Counted from the stretch's first letter, positions 9,461 through 21,590 are shown. The stretch: 64,000 bases of DNA from Phallusia fumigata (GCA_008931825.1 QXVZ01032888.1:54274-118273); one strand, 5' to 3'. Notes: generated by a model from the sequence alone, not told the origin. Program-made: numbers and translations.

Positions 9461-12400
9461 GCTTGCTTTAGAATTCCTGTACTAAAATAATACTGCTTAA
9501 AAATAGCTGCACTGGAGCTGTTATATTCCTCCCGAAGATTCTATGCTTTTTTACGCCTTGGATGAAGAGGGTCAAAAACTGAACCGCAAGCAACCAACTG
9601 AGTCTATACCACCGACACAGTAGCAACACAAAACCCTTTTTGTTCGGCAAATTAAACCTATCAGGAAGAATTTTTCTCGTGGCAGACTGTACCAGCATTT
9701 TTTTCATTGAAAAAAAACAGGTTTAATTATGTTAGTTGCACATCTCAGATCACAATAATTTGTTTTTTGTTCTGATCAAAAAAATTGTGTTTTTGTCGTT
9801 ATTGTCGTGCGAATACTCAATTTACAGTTTTGCTACGTTTGGTCTGAGTATTGTTTGACCACAAAGCCAACTGCGTTCGTCAATGGCTTGCCTTTTTGTA
9901 CAACTTGCCAGAGGCAAAATAACCCGAAAAACTGGATTAATCTACAAATCTATACAGGAAAGATGAAAAGCTATGTATCAGGGCCAAAAAGCGGTTTGTA
10001 TCCTTGTACTCTTTATTTTTACTTTTGCTAGATGTTCAACGCCTTAGTAAAACAATGTGTGTTAGCAAATTCTAGCTAGTTTATTTCAGTCGTTACAATC
10101 AGGTTGTGCAATAAGGTATTCATTGTGTTTGTTTCTGCCTTCCGTGATGTCGAAAGCAAAACCACACGAACGTGCCCTAGGCAACGAATGCTACAGCGCT
10201 GCATCAAGTCTCAAGGTGGTTTCACGCAAGGCATTGCTTGTAGAACTTGATTTTCACTCAACAGCGGCTACTTTAGCTGTAATGATTACATTTCCTCTTA
10301 CGTAAGGCAATTATATCGATATTATCGACAATTAAGTCGATATATTGTGGTTTGGAAAGATCAATTGCTTGACCGTTAGCGGATAAAACTCATTGCATAC
10401 ATGATAAGGTATCCGGACCTTTATCATAAAAAGCAATGAGTAAAAAAACGTTAACAATGATTTCGTTGCCACAAACACGAGAATTAAAGCACGTCTGGTA
10501 TGCCACATATATTCCATGTTTAAAAGATAATTTATCCGGCGTGGTTGTCAAATTTTGAAATATTTTGGATTCCGCCAACATCACAAAACACATCAACTTT
10601 TTGGGCCAAAATCATCGCCACGAACTTTAAATTAAAAAATCGAAAAAGCCATTTTTGTAACATTGCACTTTAAACTGATAAAATAACACAGAAATAGGCA
10701 CAACAATACGGAAACTGCAGCAAGGTGTCGACGTTTGCTTGCCTCCGGCACTTGGAATAAGACGCTGTATGATTCCGTGGATGTCTGATTTGTCTTCAAA
10801 ATGCTGCTCTGTTAGTTTTAGGCTGCCAGTCTATACTTCGATGTACGTGGCTGCGTATCATTGGGAATCTTTGGATACTTGGTTAAAACACTTGGTGATG
10901 GTTCTATAGACACTGATTGATAAAATGATCAAGTAAGACTTAAAGAAAAGAATGGCTATTTAGCAGGTTCAGTATTAGATGCAATTAGTTACATAGCTAA
11001 TAAAGCTATAGTTTATGTAGAAACATTTACTTTAAAACAAAACTTTTACATTTTTGAAATTACTGTTCGCTGTCGACCTCTAGAATTAAACAGTACGCTT
11101 CGGGCAGGACAGGCAGCACAAAACTATGTTTAATTTGTAATTTTTTGGGTTTAGTCTGTAAAACACACGTGTGACGCTCGCCATTTTGTTAATATCGCTG
11201 AATGTGCAATGCCCGTTGTCTTTAGAGAATTAAAAAAGTTGTTTTTACATGTTTTGTTAAAGGTATTTTTATGGGAAGTTAGTTTTATTGCTCATGTTGC
11301 AATTTGTTGAAACGGACTTTTTTTCTTAAAATTATCCAACCGAATTCTATTTTAGGCATTTTTTGGCAAATTATCCAGAAATGGAGTTTGAACCATCGAT
11401 GATATAATGGCGAAAGAAATATTTTCTAACGCCGGTGCGCAGCAGTTTTTCGGACAGCTGTCTTCCCCAAAGCTAGTGAGCACTGTACTTTGTGCCCTAT
11501 TCCTCTACATGACCTTCTCGATGCTGTTTTTGTACGAAGTCGAGATCTACTACGAGATTTTTCCAAGAAAAGACCTAAAATTGAGACCTGTCACCCAACA
11601 AGAACGGAAAAACGAATGTGCACTGAATTTTGCCGCGGAAATATCAAAAAAGCCTCTCATAAAAACGGATCCAAACAAATTCATTTTTACTATCCAATGC
11701 AACGGACCAACCAATCAAATGATTGGTCTAAGGGACACAGTGTATCTTGCCATACTGCTGAATCGCACTGTGATTGTGCCAGAGTTTTTAAAACACAAGA
11801 CTGACAGTTCCGGCAAAGGAGAGCCAATCGATGCACGCATGCGTCTCGATATCGAAGAATTATCGTCGTTGGTATCAACGGTGCCGTATTCAAAAGTATC
11901 GTCAGTGTGCCAAAATCATTTTGGAGTCGCGTTTATGGGAAGATGGGGGCCCAGATTCGATATTACAGATTCTGTACTGGCAAATTTAAACTTTACGCTG
12001 TCGCGGAAAGAAAACGGAGAGTACAATAAAATTTTAAACTCAGGGGACAAAGCGTTGAAAAATAAGCCGACGGACTTACGCGAGTATTACACCTTTGACT
12101 CAAAATGCGCGTTAGTTCACTGTCCCTACCGCTCTTTCTCAATGCGGGAGCGCCACAATGCCATCGGGCAAGCAAAGAAGATTCTAAAAAGCAATGAAGG
12201 AAGTGGAAAGCTTTCCATCGCGAATATGCACAACACTGTTTTATACTCTATAGTGTACACCAAAGTGCACAGACCAAAGTTCCTGCTGGACATTACATTG
12301 AAGTTTGCACAAGAAATTATGCACACTATGGACTACTTGGCGATTCACTGGCGTTTTGACCCGGACGACTGGCTGATAAAGTGCAAAAATCAAAAACCTA

Positions 12401-13110
12401 AAGTTTGCGATCAAATTTACAGCATAAACGGTTCGGACATTGTCAACGCTGGCTTGAAACAGATCAAGGATCGAATTGGACCTACCAAAGAGCCTGTGAT
12501 TTATTTCGCAACGCCGCTAAATCAGAAAAAGCTGATTCTAAGTGTCAGGGAAGCTGCGAAGGCTGGAAAGGGAACAAAACTCAAGGTGTTTACTTCCGTT
12601 GACCTGCAACAACATTTAAAGGCTTACGACGTTTGCGAAGAGCTGTCGGGGAACATGGAGGACGTGCTCGCGTCCGTCGAGATGCAGATATGCGTCACGG
12701 CAAAGTCGTTTATGTTTTCAAAAGTTTCCTCGTGGTCGAGCGAGGTACTGCATCAGCGCGAAGGAAACGAGCTGGCAAAATACGACGTCGACATTCTAAA
12801 TGCGGCTTGGAATGCCAGAGGCGATCACAAGGACGAAAGCATTTCCACATAAACGCGTAACATAAGCTGCTGTTTTACGCGGTTTTCTCACGCAACGAAG
12901 CGATGAAACCGAGCAACGTTTATCGTTATTGACATTTTGTTTAGCTTGGGTTTTCGTTTCGTGGCTGATATCTTCGTAGTACGTTTCTTTCAGGCCGAAA
13001 CAGGTTACATTTTCATGCTTTTGGTATTTAATGATAATGAGACTTTGAATCGAAATCCCAGTACTATAGTTGCCTTGCATCTTTCAACAAACTAAGCTAA
13101 GTGAAAATTT
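9440..13110. repeat. Large tandem duplication, left copy
   Basis: Collinear with 16665-23500. Matching landmarks: GCTGCACTGGAGCTGTTATA (9506 and 16720), the palindrome around TCGATATTATCGACAATTAAGTCGATATA (about 10313 and 20040), the fucosyltransferase coding regions, and 3' flank to about 13110/23500. The right copy is longer because at least four insertions lie in it. No other gene is visible between 9225 and 11406. Confidence 0.9.
11407..12852 (+). CDS. GDP-fucose O-fucosyltransferase-like protein 2 (intronless)
   Basis: Single exon, 481 aa, beginning MAKEIFSNAGAQQFFGQLSS. A hydrophobic anchor spans about residues 24-43, preceded by a short cytosolic tail. NGPTNQMIGLRD lies at 99-110 and HWRFD at 314-318; the C-terminal block reads FSKVSSWSSEVLHQREGNE. 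Same family and inferred type II Golgi/ER membrane topology as the gene at 7824. It is very close to the gene at 21802; a 165-bp stretch (12398-12562) is identical in DNA to 22793-22957. The start is the first ATG in frame; sequence just upstream (ATGATATA before the ATG) is conserved in the duplicate. All predicted motifs are intact, so it is probably functional. Acceptor unknown. Confidence 0.78.
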   Translation: MAKEIFSNAGAQQFFGQLSSPKLVSTVLCALFLYMTFSMLFLYEVEIYYEIFPRKDLKLRPVTQQERKNECALNFAAEISKKPLIKTDPNKFIFTIQCNGPTNQMIGLRDTVYLAILLNRTVIVPEFLKHKTDSSGKGEPIDARMRLDIEELSSLVSTVPYSKVSSVCQNHFGVAFMGRWGPRFDITDSVLANLNFTLSRKENGEYNKILNSGDKALKNKPTDLREYYTFDSKCALVHCPYRSFSMRERHNAIGQAKKILKSNEGSGKLSIANMHNTVLYSIVYTKVHRPKFLLDITLKFAQEIMHTMDYLAIHWRFDPDDWLIKCKNQKPKVCDQIYSINGSDIVNAGLKQIKDRIGPTKEPVIYFATPLNQKKLILSVREAAKAGKGTKLKVFTSVDLQQHLKAYDVCEELSGNMEDVLASVEMQICVTAKSFMFSKVSSWSSEVLHQREGNELAKYDVDILNAAWNARGDHKDESIST

Positions 13111-13460
13111 TCGTTTTCTTTGTGCTTGTTAAGTTGTGNTTATATGATCAGAAATATCTACAAAGCGACATTGATGAAAATATGGGCAATTTGGTATTGT
13201 ACCTTACTCATATTCTGCACATATATTTGCGCCTTTTCGCATCACTGCTTCGCAGGGCATCGCATTGATGAGGTCACAAATTTAACGTGATCGAAAGTAA
13301 TGTCAGTGACGTCATAGGAGGATGAAATTTTGCATGACGTCATAGTATGTACGTCACTATGTCGTGACGTAATTTCAAGGTTCTGTGACGTCACTAACAT
13401 AGTTACGTACAATTGTACACTAGACCCAAAGCTCCTTTTTTGTTGACATCAACTAACAAA
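12853..13460. other. Duplication 3' flank and filler before the NMT pseudogene
   Basis: 12853-13110 matches the flank of the third fucosyltransferase (23248-23500). 13110-13460 matches neither duplicate nor the NMT region and contains the CRE cluster and a single undetermined base near 13139. Confidence 0.6.
13307..13392. promoter_or_regulatory. Cluster of CRE-like sites
   Basis: TGACGTCA occurs at 13307, 13335 and 13385, with TGACGTAA at 13365 and an ACGTCA half-site at 13351. Five CREB/ATF-type sites within 86 bp is dense. No intact gene start follows directly, only the NMT pseudogene, so function is doubtful. Confidence 0.4.
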
Positions 13461-16310
13461 GGTTGTTCTTTTTAGCTAACCAAGTAGATGAGGTGGGCCC
13501 AATTGAGGCAAACAAAGAAACTGTAAGACTGGAGCCGTACAGCTTACCTGATGGGTTTGAATAGGATACTATTGATTTGGCTAGTCCACACCAGGTGAAC
13601 CTTTTTTAAGTTTATTTTCACCTTTTCAGAATTGTTGTGGATGTAGGAATTTTTGTAAAACATGGCACATGGTGTTATAACTTAAATGACAAATAAACAT
13701 GCCTGACAGCAACAGATTATTGCACTTTTAGCTTTTTCTGTCAGATTTAAAAATGTCATAATGTAACCACTTGGCCATCTTGGCAAACAAATACTTTGTA
13801 CAGTTCACTTTGCACTTTTGAAGCATTTACTGTTTACCATCTGTGTTTTGCTTAGTTGAACTCTTGAATGAAAACTATGTGGAGGATGAAGACAATGTTT
13901 CGGTAAGACTACTCAGCAGAATTTTTACAATGGTTTGTAAAGAACCTCAAAGGAATTTTGCCCTATTCAAAAATGAAGATTGCTAAGTTTTATTATGGGT
14001 CCCCTTCCTCGAAGGGGTCACATATTGTTTTTACTCTGTTTTTTTTTTCTTTCTTTCTTTTTTTCTGTCTAACGCGAGTTTGTTCCCACGTTTTAGCCAT
14101 GAAGGAGTCGTCCAAATTTCTTCAAATTTTCACACATGATAGATGTTTATCTAAAGTTGTGCACTGTCAACTTTTTACCCCAATTCACCCGTTGGTTCAC
14201 CCACAGGCCCCCAAAATGTAAAATTTTTAAAACGGCAATATTTAACAAAGTAAGTTACCTAGAAGTTTTCTATTTTGATAGCTGGTACAGTGCAATGTAT
14301 TGTAATGTATTTTGTGACTTTTGTTTCGATTTACCCTTTTTTTGCCTTTTTAACCCCAAAAATTCCGTTTTTTCTTACTCGAGTTTGTTCCCACGTTTTG
14401 GTCAAGAAAGAGTCGTTCAAATTTCTTTGTATTTTCACACGTGATAGATGGGTATCTGAAGTTGTGCACTGACAATTTTTTACCACTGTTCACCCTTAGG
14501 TTCACCCACAGGCCCCCAAAACGTAAAATTTTTAAAACAGCTATATTTAACACAGTAAGTCACCTAGAAGTTTCCTATTTTGATAGTTGATACAATGCAA
14601 AGTATTTTAAAGTTTTTTGTGACTTTTATTTGGATTCACCAATTTTTTTACCTTTTTAACCCCAAATATTTAGTTTTTTGTTTACATGCCCTTTACTTCA
14701 GATATACTAATCCAAATGTATTGAAAATTAGGACGTAGATATGTAGGGTGCTTCTTATACGTTGTTTAAAATTTTAGCCTGATCGGTTAAGTATTTACCC
14801 TCGCAGCCACAAATACGTGTATAACAGCTGGCTGTTTTGCCCCAAATGCAAAACGACCTGACGCGAGGGAGTGATTGACGATTTTACGACTCAAGCGGCG
14901 CAACGCTCAGCGGTTGGTCACAGTCTGCTACTTCACACATAAACGGGCGTTCATAGGGTGCGGCCAGGCGGGCGTTTCATTTTAATTGTCTTGTTTTATG
15001 ACGGACGAAGCTCAGCTGTTTATATTAAATCACTGGTTTAGGTGAATGCGTAGCGTAAAGAAATGCGTCTGCTAGATAACGTTGTAAAGGTGATACATTA
15101 CAATAACTTTGCTTTCTACTCTGTTGTACAAAAGCACGTAAGCGCATGGTTAGTTGGTCAAGGAGCGTAATGTTGTTGTTGTTGTTGGATTTATAGCGCA
15201 TTTCCGAAACCGCGCTGAAGAGATTCGTTAGGAGTTTGTTGCGGCTCGGCTAAAGGTCACTGTAGGTCCAATTATTGGTTGTGGGGCTGTGGGGTTTAAA
15301 TTGTGCTGTTTACAATGAGATTGTAATTGGCATCATGTAAAAATGATTTTTTAGAATATATGTTGAAATCTTTACTTTTTGTTTTCCCACCAATTTTTAA
15401 AGGGTCGTTTAGAGTTTGTAGTTTACTACGGCCTGACCAAAGGTCACTGCAGGTCAAACTATTAATTAGTGTAACTGTGGGGTTTAGTTCATGCTTTTGA
15501 CATTAGGATTGAAATTAACATGATGTAGGAAATGATTTAGAATGTATGAATGTCGCAATGTTCTATCAAATGTAAATGCAAAATATTTTTATCAATCCTT
15601 TAAGATATGTCTATGTCCTGGTACTATGACCTAATGAATCTCAAGATTACTGGATTATCTTTATAATTGGTTCACAAAAAGTTATTTGACAACACAAGAG
15701 TCCTAAACCATGTTTGCACTAACATCTTCAAAAGTTTTATCCCTTGGCTTTCCTGTAAGATAACCATTTTGTGAATTGTTTTTGCTTTGTTAATTATAAG
15801 GGATGAGTCAGAAACTAAGTGTTTACTTCAGCTAAGCCTGGAGAGCGAAGTTGTATGATGAAACTCTCTACACAGACTAAGCATTCTATGATTCTTGCGT
15901 CGTAACTTAATGCTCTTGTGTTGCAGGGCTTTGTGTCCACCAGGTTGAGTGGCAGAATGGCATTGTGGTGTCAGAGTAAAGAAAAACAAGACTAGTTGGA
16001 TTCAGTACTGCTATTCCTGCCAATGTTAAAATTTATGACATCTAAGATATTTTTATAGCACTATTGTGAGCAGTACAGTTCCTTGCACTCTACAAGGAGA
16101 TTTTTGTTTGTTTCATAGAAGTTCTTAACTTTTGTGGTAAGTTATTGTTTTCTGTGAGATAAAAACATTGTATGTAATCTAAAGCAGTTTTTACCTTTTA
16201 TCTTGTTTTTTTTCGTTTCTGTGATTGAATTTTGAATAAAAATATATTTAACAACAACACATGGTTGAGATAAACTTTCTCTGCATTCACAAAAAACTTT
16301 GATCAAACTT
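13460..16310 (+). pseudogene. N-myristoyltransferase pseudogene fragment (exons 4-7, with introns)
   Basis: Collinear with 27315-28905 of the intact NMT gene, introns included, so it arose by DNA duplication and not retroposition. Exon 4 copy: 13476-13594, where the Trp codon after GFE is TAG (13562). Exon 5 copy (about 13857-13930) has lost bases after the acceptor and in the middle. Exon 6 copy (about 15928-16010) has a two-base loss near AAGACTAGTTGG and the Gly-Trp-Val codons altered. The exon 7 copy stops at about 16308, where similarity ends inside the exon. A TA-flanked transposon sits in the intron between exons 5 and 6 (13996 to about 15540). Exons 1-3 and the promoter are absent. 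It cannot encode an enzyme. Confidence 0.93.
13996..15540. mobile_element. TGGGTCCCC transposon, copy 1 (3' truncated)
   Basis: Starts TGGGTCCCC after a TA dinucleotide and has a subterminal hairpin (CCCCTTC/GAAGGGG). It is collinear with the complete copy at 17772-19090 but lacks the last 100 bp or so, ending where NMT intron sequence resumes. A block of about 310 bp (around 14075-14380) is present twice in tandem; the other copy has it once. No long open frame, so it is non-autonomous. Confidence 0.8.
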
Positions 16311-16399
16311 TGGTATCTCAATATCGCTAAATCCTTTTTTTGGCCTCCAACACCTGTAACAAAAAAAGTATAAATACTTGGGTATTGGGAATATATATG

Positions 16400-16530
16400 G
16401 CCAATGGCGTAGCCAGCCCAAAATTTTGAGGGGGGCCAAGTAACCCAACGTAATGTAAAACTTGGGGATTTTTTTCAGGAGTAGCCTACTTTAATGGACA
16501 ATTTTGAAATTTGGGAGGGGCCATGCCATA
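16400..16530. repeat. Interspersed repeat, copy 2
   Basis: Second copy of the repeat at 5786-5920, sharing CAGGAGTAGCCTACTTTAAT and flanking blocks. It lies at the junction between the NMT pseudogene and the right duplication copy, so it may have been involved in the rearrangement; this is inference. Confidence 0.6.
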
Positions 16531-16969
16531 GAAACATAGAATATTGCTATTTCTGAAATTGTATGTTTTGGAGGCCTGTGGGTTTGCTGATGGGCCAAAT
16601 TGGTTAAAATGGGGTCGAAAGTTGCAATGCATAACTTAAATACCCATCTATTATGTCAGATCTCGTATCCATAGGGATGCTGGTACCCTGCACTAAGACA
16701 ACACTGCATAAAAAATAGCTGCACTGGAGCTGTTATATTCCTACCGATTCTATGCTTTTTTACGCCTTGGATGAAGAGGGTCAGCAAACTGAACCGCAAG
16801 CAACCAACTGAGTCTATACCACCGACACAGCAGCAACACAAAACCCTTTTTGTTCGGCAAATTAAACCTATCAAGAAGAATTTTTCTCGTGGCAGACTGT
16901 ACCAGCATTTTTTTTTTATTGAAAATAAAGGTTTAATTATGTTAGTTGCACATCTCAGATTGTTAAAAT

Positions 16970-17502
16970 TAGTGATGTACCGAAGCTTCCGTTTGCCGAA
17001 TTTATTCGGCCGAATCAGCGACTTTGACGAAGATTCGGTTTCGGCCGAATAATTTGTTGTGATTCGGCCGAAACCGAACTTTTACGCACGCAAGAACTGA
17101 CGTTCTGGCACACCAACAATAGTGTCCGAGCCTTATAAATAAATGTCATTACTTAAACGAAAACACGTGCCTTTGAAGGTCAGATGAAGGTTTATCGGGT
17201 CAACTAGCATTTATCAAAGCATTGTCATTTTGTCCACTCCCTGTAAAACATCGATAATTCATTCAGAGGCTGGCAACGAACCTTAAGAACCAAGATAATA
17301 ATGCAACAGGACTATCCTGTTGCAGCACCACAGTTTGTCTGCCAGCAAAACTCATGTGTTTATGATCGGGTGTTAGAAGCGTAGCGTACGGTTTGCGTGA
17401 CATCACAAACGATTCGGTTGATTGGCCCGAATTTATTCGGCAAAAACTGCCGAATGTTCGGTTTCGGTCCGAACCTGATTTAGCCGATTCGGTGCATCAC
17501 TG
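16970..17502. mobile_element. hAT-superfamily MITE, 533 bp
   Basis: Inverted termini TAGTGATGTACCGAA and TTCGGTGCATCACTG. Perfect 8-bp target duplication GTTAAAAT at 16962-16969 and 17503-17510. The left duplication copy (about 9750) lacks the element, in effect an empty site. The interior is rich in ATTCGGCCGAA palindromes and has no transposase frame. Confidence 0.92.
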
Positions 17503-17771
17503 GTTAAAATTATCACAATATTTTGTTTTTTGTTCTGATCAAAAATATTTGACGTTATTGTCGTGTGAAAACTCAATTTACAGTTTTGCTTCGTTTGGTA
17601 CGTATATTGTTTGACCACAAAGCCAACTGCGTTCGTCAATGGCTTGCCTTTTTGTACAACCTGCCAGCGGCAAAATAGCCCGAAAATCTGGATTAATCTA
17701 TAAATCTATACAGGAAAGATGAAAAACTATGTATCAGGGTCAAATAGCGGTTGTTATCCTACTACTTTTTA

Positions 17772-19090
17772 TGGGTCCCCTTCCACGAAGGGGACACATT
17801 GTTTTTACTCTGTTTTTTTTTCTTCTTTTCTTTTTTTCTGTCTAACGCGTGTTTGTTCCCAGGTTTTAGTCATGAAGGAGTCTTCCAAATTTCTTTAAAT
17901 TTTCACACATGATAGATGTGTATCTGAAGTTGTGCACTGTCAACTTTTTAACCCAATTCACCCACAGGCCCCAAAAATGTAAAATTTTTGAAACGGCAAT
18001 ATTTACCAAAGTAAGTTACCTAGAAGTTTTCTATTTTGATAGCTGGTACAATGCAATGTATTGTAATGTATTTTGTGACTTTTATTTGGATTCACCAATT
18101 TTTTTACCTTTTTAACCCCAAATATTTAGTTTTTTGTTTACATGCCCTTTACTTCAGACATACTAATCCAAATGTATTGAAAATTAGGACGTAGATATGT
18201 AGGGTGCTTCTTATACGTTGTTTAAAATTTTAGCCTGATCGGTTAAGTATTTACCCTTGCAGCCACAAATACGTGTATAACAGCTGGCGGTTTTGCCCCA
18301 AATGCAAAACGACCTGACGCGAGGGAGTGATTGACGATTTTACGACTCAAGCGGCGCAACGCTCAGCGGTTGGTCAAAGTCTGCTACTTCACACATCAAC
18401 GGGCGTTCATAGGGTTCGGCCAGGCGGGCGTTTCATTTTAATTGTCTTGTTTTATGACGGACGAAGCTCAGCTGTTTATATTACATCACTGGTTTAGGTG
18501 AATGCGTAGCGTAAAGAAATGCGTCTGCTAGATAACGTTGTAAAGGTGATACATTACAATAACTTTGCTTTCTACTCTGTTGTACAAAAGCACGTAAGCG
18601 CATGGTTAGTTGGTCAAGAAGCGTAATGTTGTTGTTGTTGAATTTATAGCGCATTACCGAAACCGCGCTGAAGAGATTCGTTAAGAGTTTGTTGCGGCTC
18701 GGCTAAAGGTCACTGTAGGTCAAACTATTGGTTGTGGGGCTGTGAGGTTTAAATTGTGCTGTTTACAATGAGATTGTAATTGTCATCAAGCGCAATGTTG
18801 TTGTTGGATTTGTAGCGCATTGCTGAAACCACGTTGGAAAGGGTCGTTTAGAGTTTGTAGTTTACTACGGCCTGACCAAAGGTCACTGCAGGTCAAACTA
18901 TTGGTTAGTGTAACTGTGGGGTTTAGTTCATGCTTTGGACATTGAGATTGAAATTGACATGATGTAGGAAATGATTTAGTTAAATTATAAATGGAAATCT
19001 TTACTTTTAAATTTGTAAAACTGATTTTTAAACGGATCACGTTCTAAAAACATCACTTCTATTCAGAAATTGCATGTGTGTGGGGACCCA
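17772..19090. mobile_element. TGGGTCCCC transposon, complete copy
   Basis: Termini TGGGTCCCC and GGGGACCCA are perfect 9-bp inverted repeats flanked by TA on both sides, as expected for a TA-targeting (Tc1/mariner-like or related) element. The left end folds as GTCCCCTTC-CAC-GAAGGGGAC. At 1319 bp with no long reading frame it is non-autonomous. Confidence 0.85.
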
Positions 19091-19290
19091 TATGTTTATG
19101 CTAGCAGAAACAATCATGTTATAAAATGCCAAGGGAATAAGGGACCCAATGTAATGTGGATATTGAAAATATATCCAATGTAATAAAGAAAATGGTATAT
19201 GTGGAGAACATCATTTTGAAGTGGTAGTGTATGTGGAATAAAAATATGGAGAACACCACCTCTTTTTACTTTCGCTAGATGTTCAACGCC

Positions 19291-19760
19291 TGGGGTTGCC
19301 AACTCTGTTGAGCAACAATAAAGGACATAAAAACTTAATTGATATATTATCATGTCTCGAAGACACACTTTTAATTAATATTTCGATCTAATTAGCAAAA
19401 AACAATGGCACTACTATTACAAGTTTTCTCACACAGACTTCTTTCATGACAAATTACCGCTCGATTTTGTGAAGGGCTTCATCACTACCTCGTTGTATAT
19501 TACGCTAAATTTCTTTTGGTCGAGTCTCAGTTCGGAAATTTAACCACAAGTCAAAACGATTTCATAATAAAAGACAAATAGTGGTATTTTGAATATTGTC
19601 ATTTGAAATAAAGGACGGTTGGCAACCCTAATTTAACCTCAAGTCAAAACGATTTTTAAATAATGACAAATAGTGGTATTTTAAATATCAATAAAGGACA
19701 AGGACAAATAGAGCTGAGGGGGGGGGGGGGGGGTGAAATAAAGGACGGTTGGCAACCCTA
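19291..19760. mobile_element. hAT-type element, TAGGGTTGCCAAC family, copy 1
   Basis: Begins TGGGGTTGCCAAC and ends GTTGGCAACCCTA, with an imperfect 8-bp target duplication (TCAACGCC / TTAACGCC); the left duplication copy shows the empty site. It contains a run of about 17 G and a partial internal repeat of its right end (about 19615-19632). Same family as 41427-41799. Confidence 0.85.
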
Positions 19761-21373
19761 TTAACGCCTTAGTAATATAATGTGTTTTAGAAAATTCTAG
19801 CGAGTTCATTTCAGTCGTTGCAATCAGGTTGTGCAACAAGGTATTCATTGCATTTGTTTCTGCATTCCGTGATGTGGAAAGCAAAATCACACGAACGTGC
19901 CCTAGGCAACGAATGCTGCAGCGCTGCATCAAGTCACAAGGTGGTTTCACGCAAGGCATTCCTTGTAGAACTTGATTTTCACTCAACAGCGGCAACTTTA
20001 GCTGTAATGATTACACTTCCTCTTACATAAGGCAATTATATCGATATTATCGACAATTAAGTCGATATATTGTGGTTTGGAAAGATCAATTGCTTGACCG
20101 TCAACGGATAAGACTCTCCGCGTAGGTGATAAGGTGTGCGAACCTCCAATGTGTCACAAGAAAGCAATGAGCAGAAAATGGCTGAAAAGATTTCGTTGCC
20201 ACAAACATAAGATTTTAGGCTAATCTCGCGTTATGTACATACCAAGTATTTATTGAAGTGCCACAAAAGTAGTTTTTATTAGTTGGTAATACTTCTGTAC
20301 ATGATATTAACCCAAATCCATTTGTAGGTTTGTGTAAGATATGCAAAGCTGATCGCTCATGACCAAATACTGGCGTGTAAATTGGCATACTTCATTATGT
20401 TTCGGTAGAATGAGTTGAGTTGTTGAGTTGAGTTTATTTCGCTCGGTGAAAGCAATAATAGCGATCCAATTTCACTAAAACAATCACCAAGCCGGAAATA
20501 GCTGCGCAACGTTGAGACGTTAAAGGCGCGAAAAATAGAATGTTAACATTTCTATGTGTTTAGCAAAATCCCATTGCCTAACGATATGAATCCCTTAAAC
20601 ATTTTGTCAACATCTTATTATTTCCTACCACACATGTTTAAATGATAATTTATGTGAAGTGGTTGTCAAATTTTGAAATATTATGGAATCCGCCAACATC
20701 ACAAAACATCAACTTTCTGGGCCGAAATCATCGCCACGAACTTTAAATCAAAAATCCTGAAAAGCCATTTGTTTTTTTTGTAACACTGCACTTTAAACTG
20801 ATAAAATTACACAGAAATACGTACAACAAAACAGAATATAAGTCGTCATATTCGTTGGCATCTGCAACAAGGTGACGTTTGCTTGCCTCGGGCACTTTGA
20901 AACGGACGCTCTATCTTTCCGTGATTGTCTGATTTGTCTTCAAAATGCTGCTCTGTTAGTTTTAGGCTGCCAGTCTATACTTCGATGTACTTGGCTAGGT
21001 ATCATTGTGATCTTGGATACTTGTTGAAACACTTGGTGGTGGGCCATAGATACTGATTATTAAGACTTAAAGAAAAGAATGGCTATTTAGCAGGTTCAGT
21101 TTTACATGCAATTAGTTACGTAGCTAAGCCTATAGTTTATGAAGAAACTTCTACTTTAAAACAAAACTTTTACATTTTTGAATATACTGTTCGCTGTCGA
21201 CCTCTTAAATTGAGCACTATGCTTCATGCAGGACAGGCAGCACAAAATTTGTAAATTTTGAAGTTTAGAATTCGTACGTAATTATGTCTGTAAAACAAAC
21301 GTGTGACGTCACGCTCGCCATTTTGTTAATATCGCTGAATGCGCAATACCCGTTTTCTGAGAGAATTAAAAAG

Positions 21374-21590
21374 TCCCTTTCAAAAATATACTGGCCGAAA
21401 TGGTTTTTAAAAGCGTCATGCTTTGTTCATTATAAATACCTGAATGTCTGGTACAAACCTTATTGTATCACTGATGGTGGCATGAGTTATTGCCGAAACG
21501 TTTGATGAATAAAGTATGTCGCTTTTAAGAACTATTGGGACCAGTATATTTTTGATGAGAATTATGAACAGATCCGTGGTACGTGCTCTA
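21374..21590. mobile_element. 217-bp insertion with 10-bp target duplication
   Basis: AATTAAAAAG flanks it on both sides (21364-21373, 21591-21600), and the left duplication copy (about 11228) has a single uninterrupted version. Near its ends AAAAATATACTGG (21382) and CCAGTATATTTTT (21541) are inverted partners. CCGAAACGTTTGATGAATAAA-like sequence inside resembles retroelement 3' ends. Class uncertain. Confidence 0.65.

Noticed and set aside
21284-21505. 73-codon frame upstream of fucosyltransferase 3
   Set aside because: Runs into the 217-bp insertion, which is absent from the left duplication copy.
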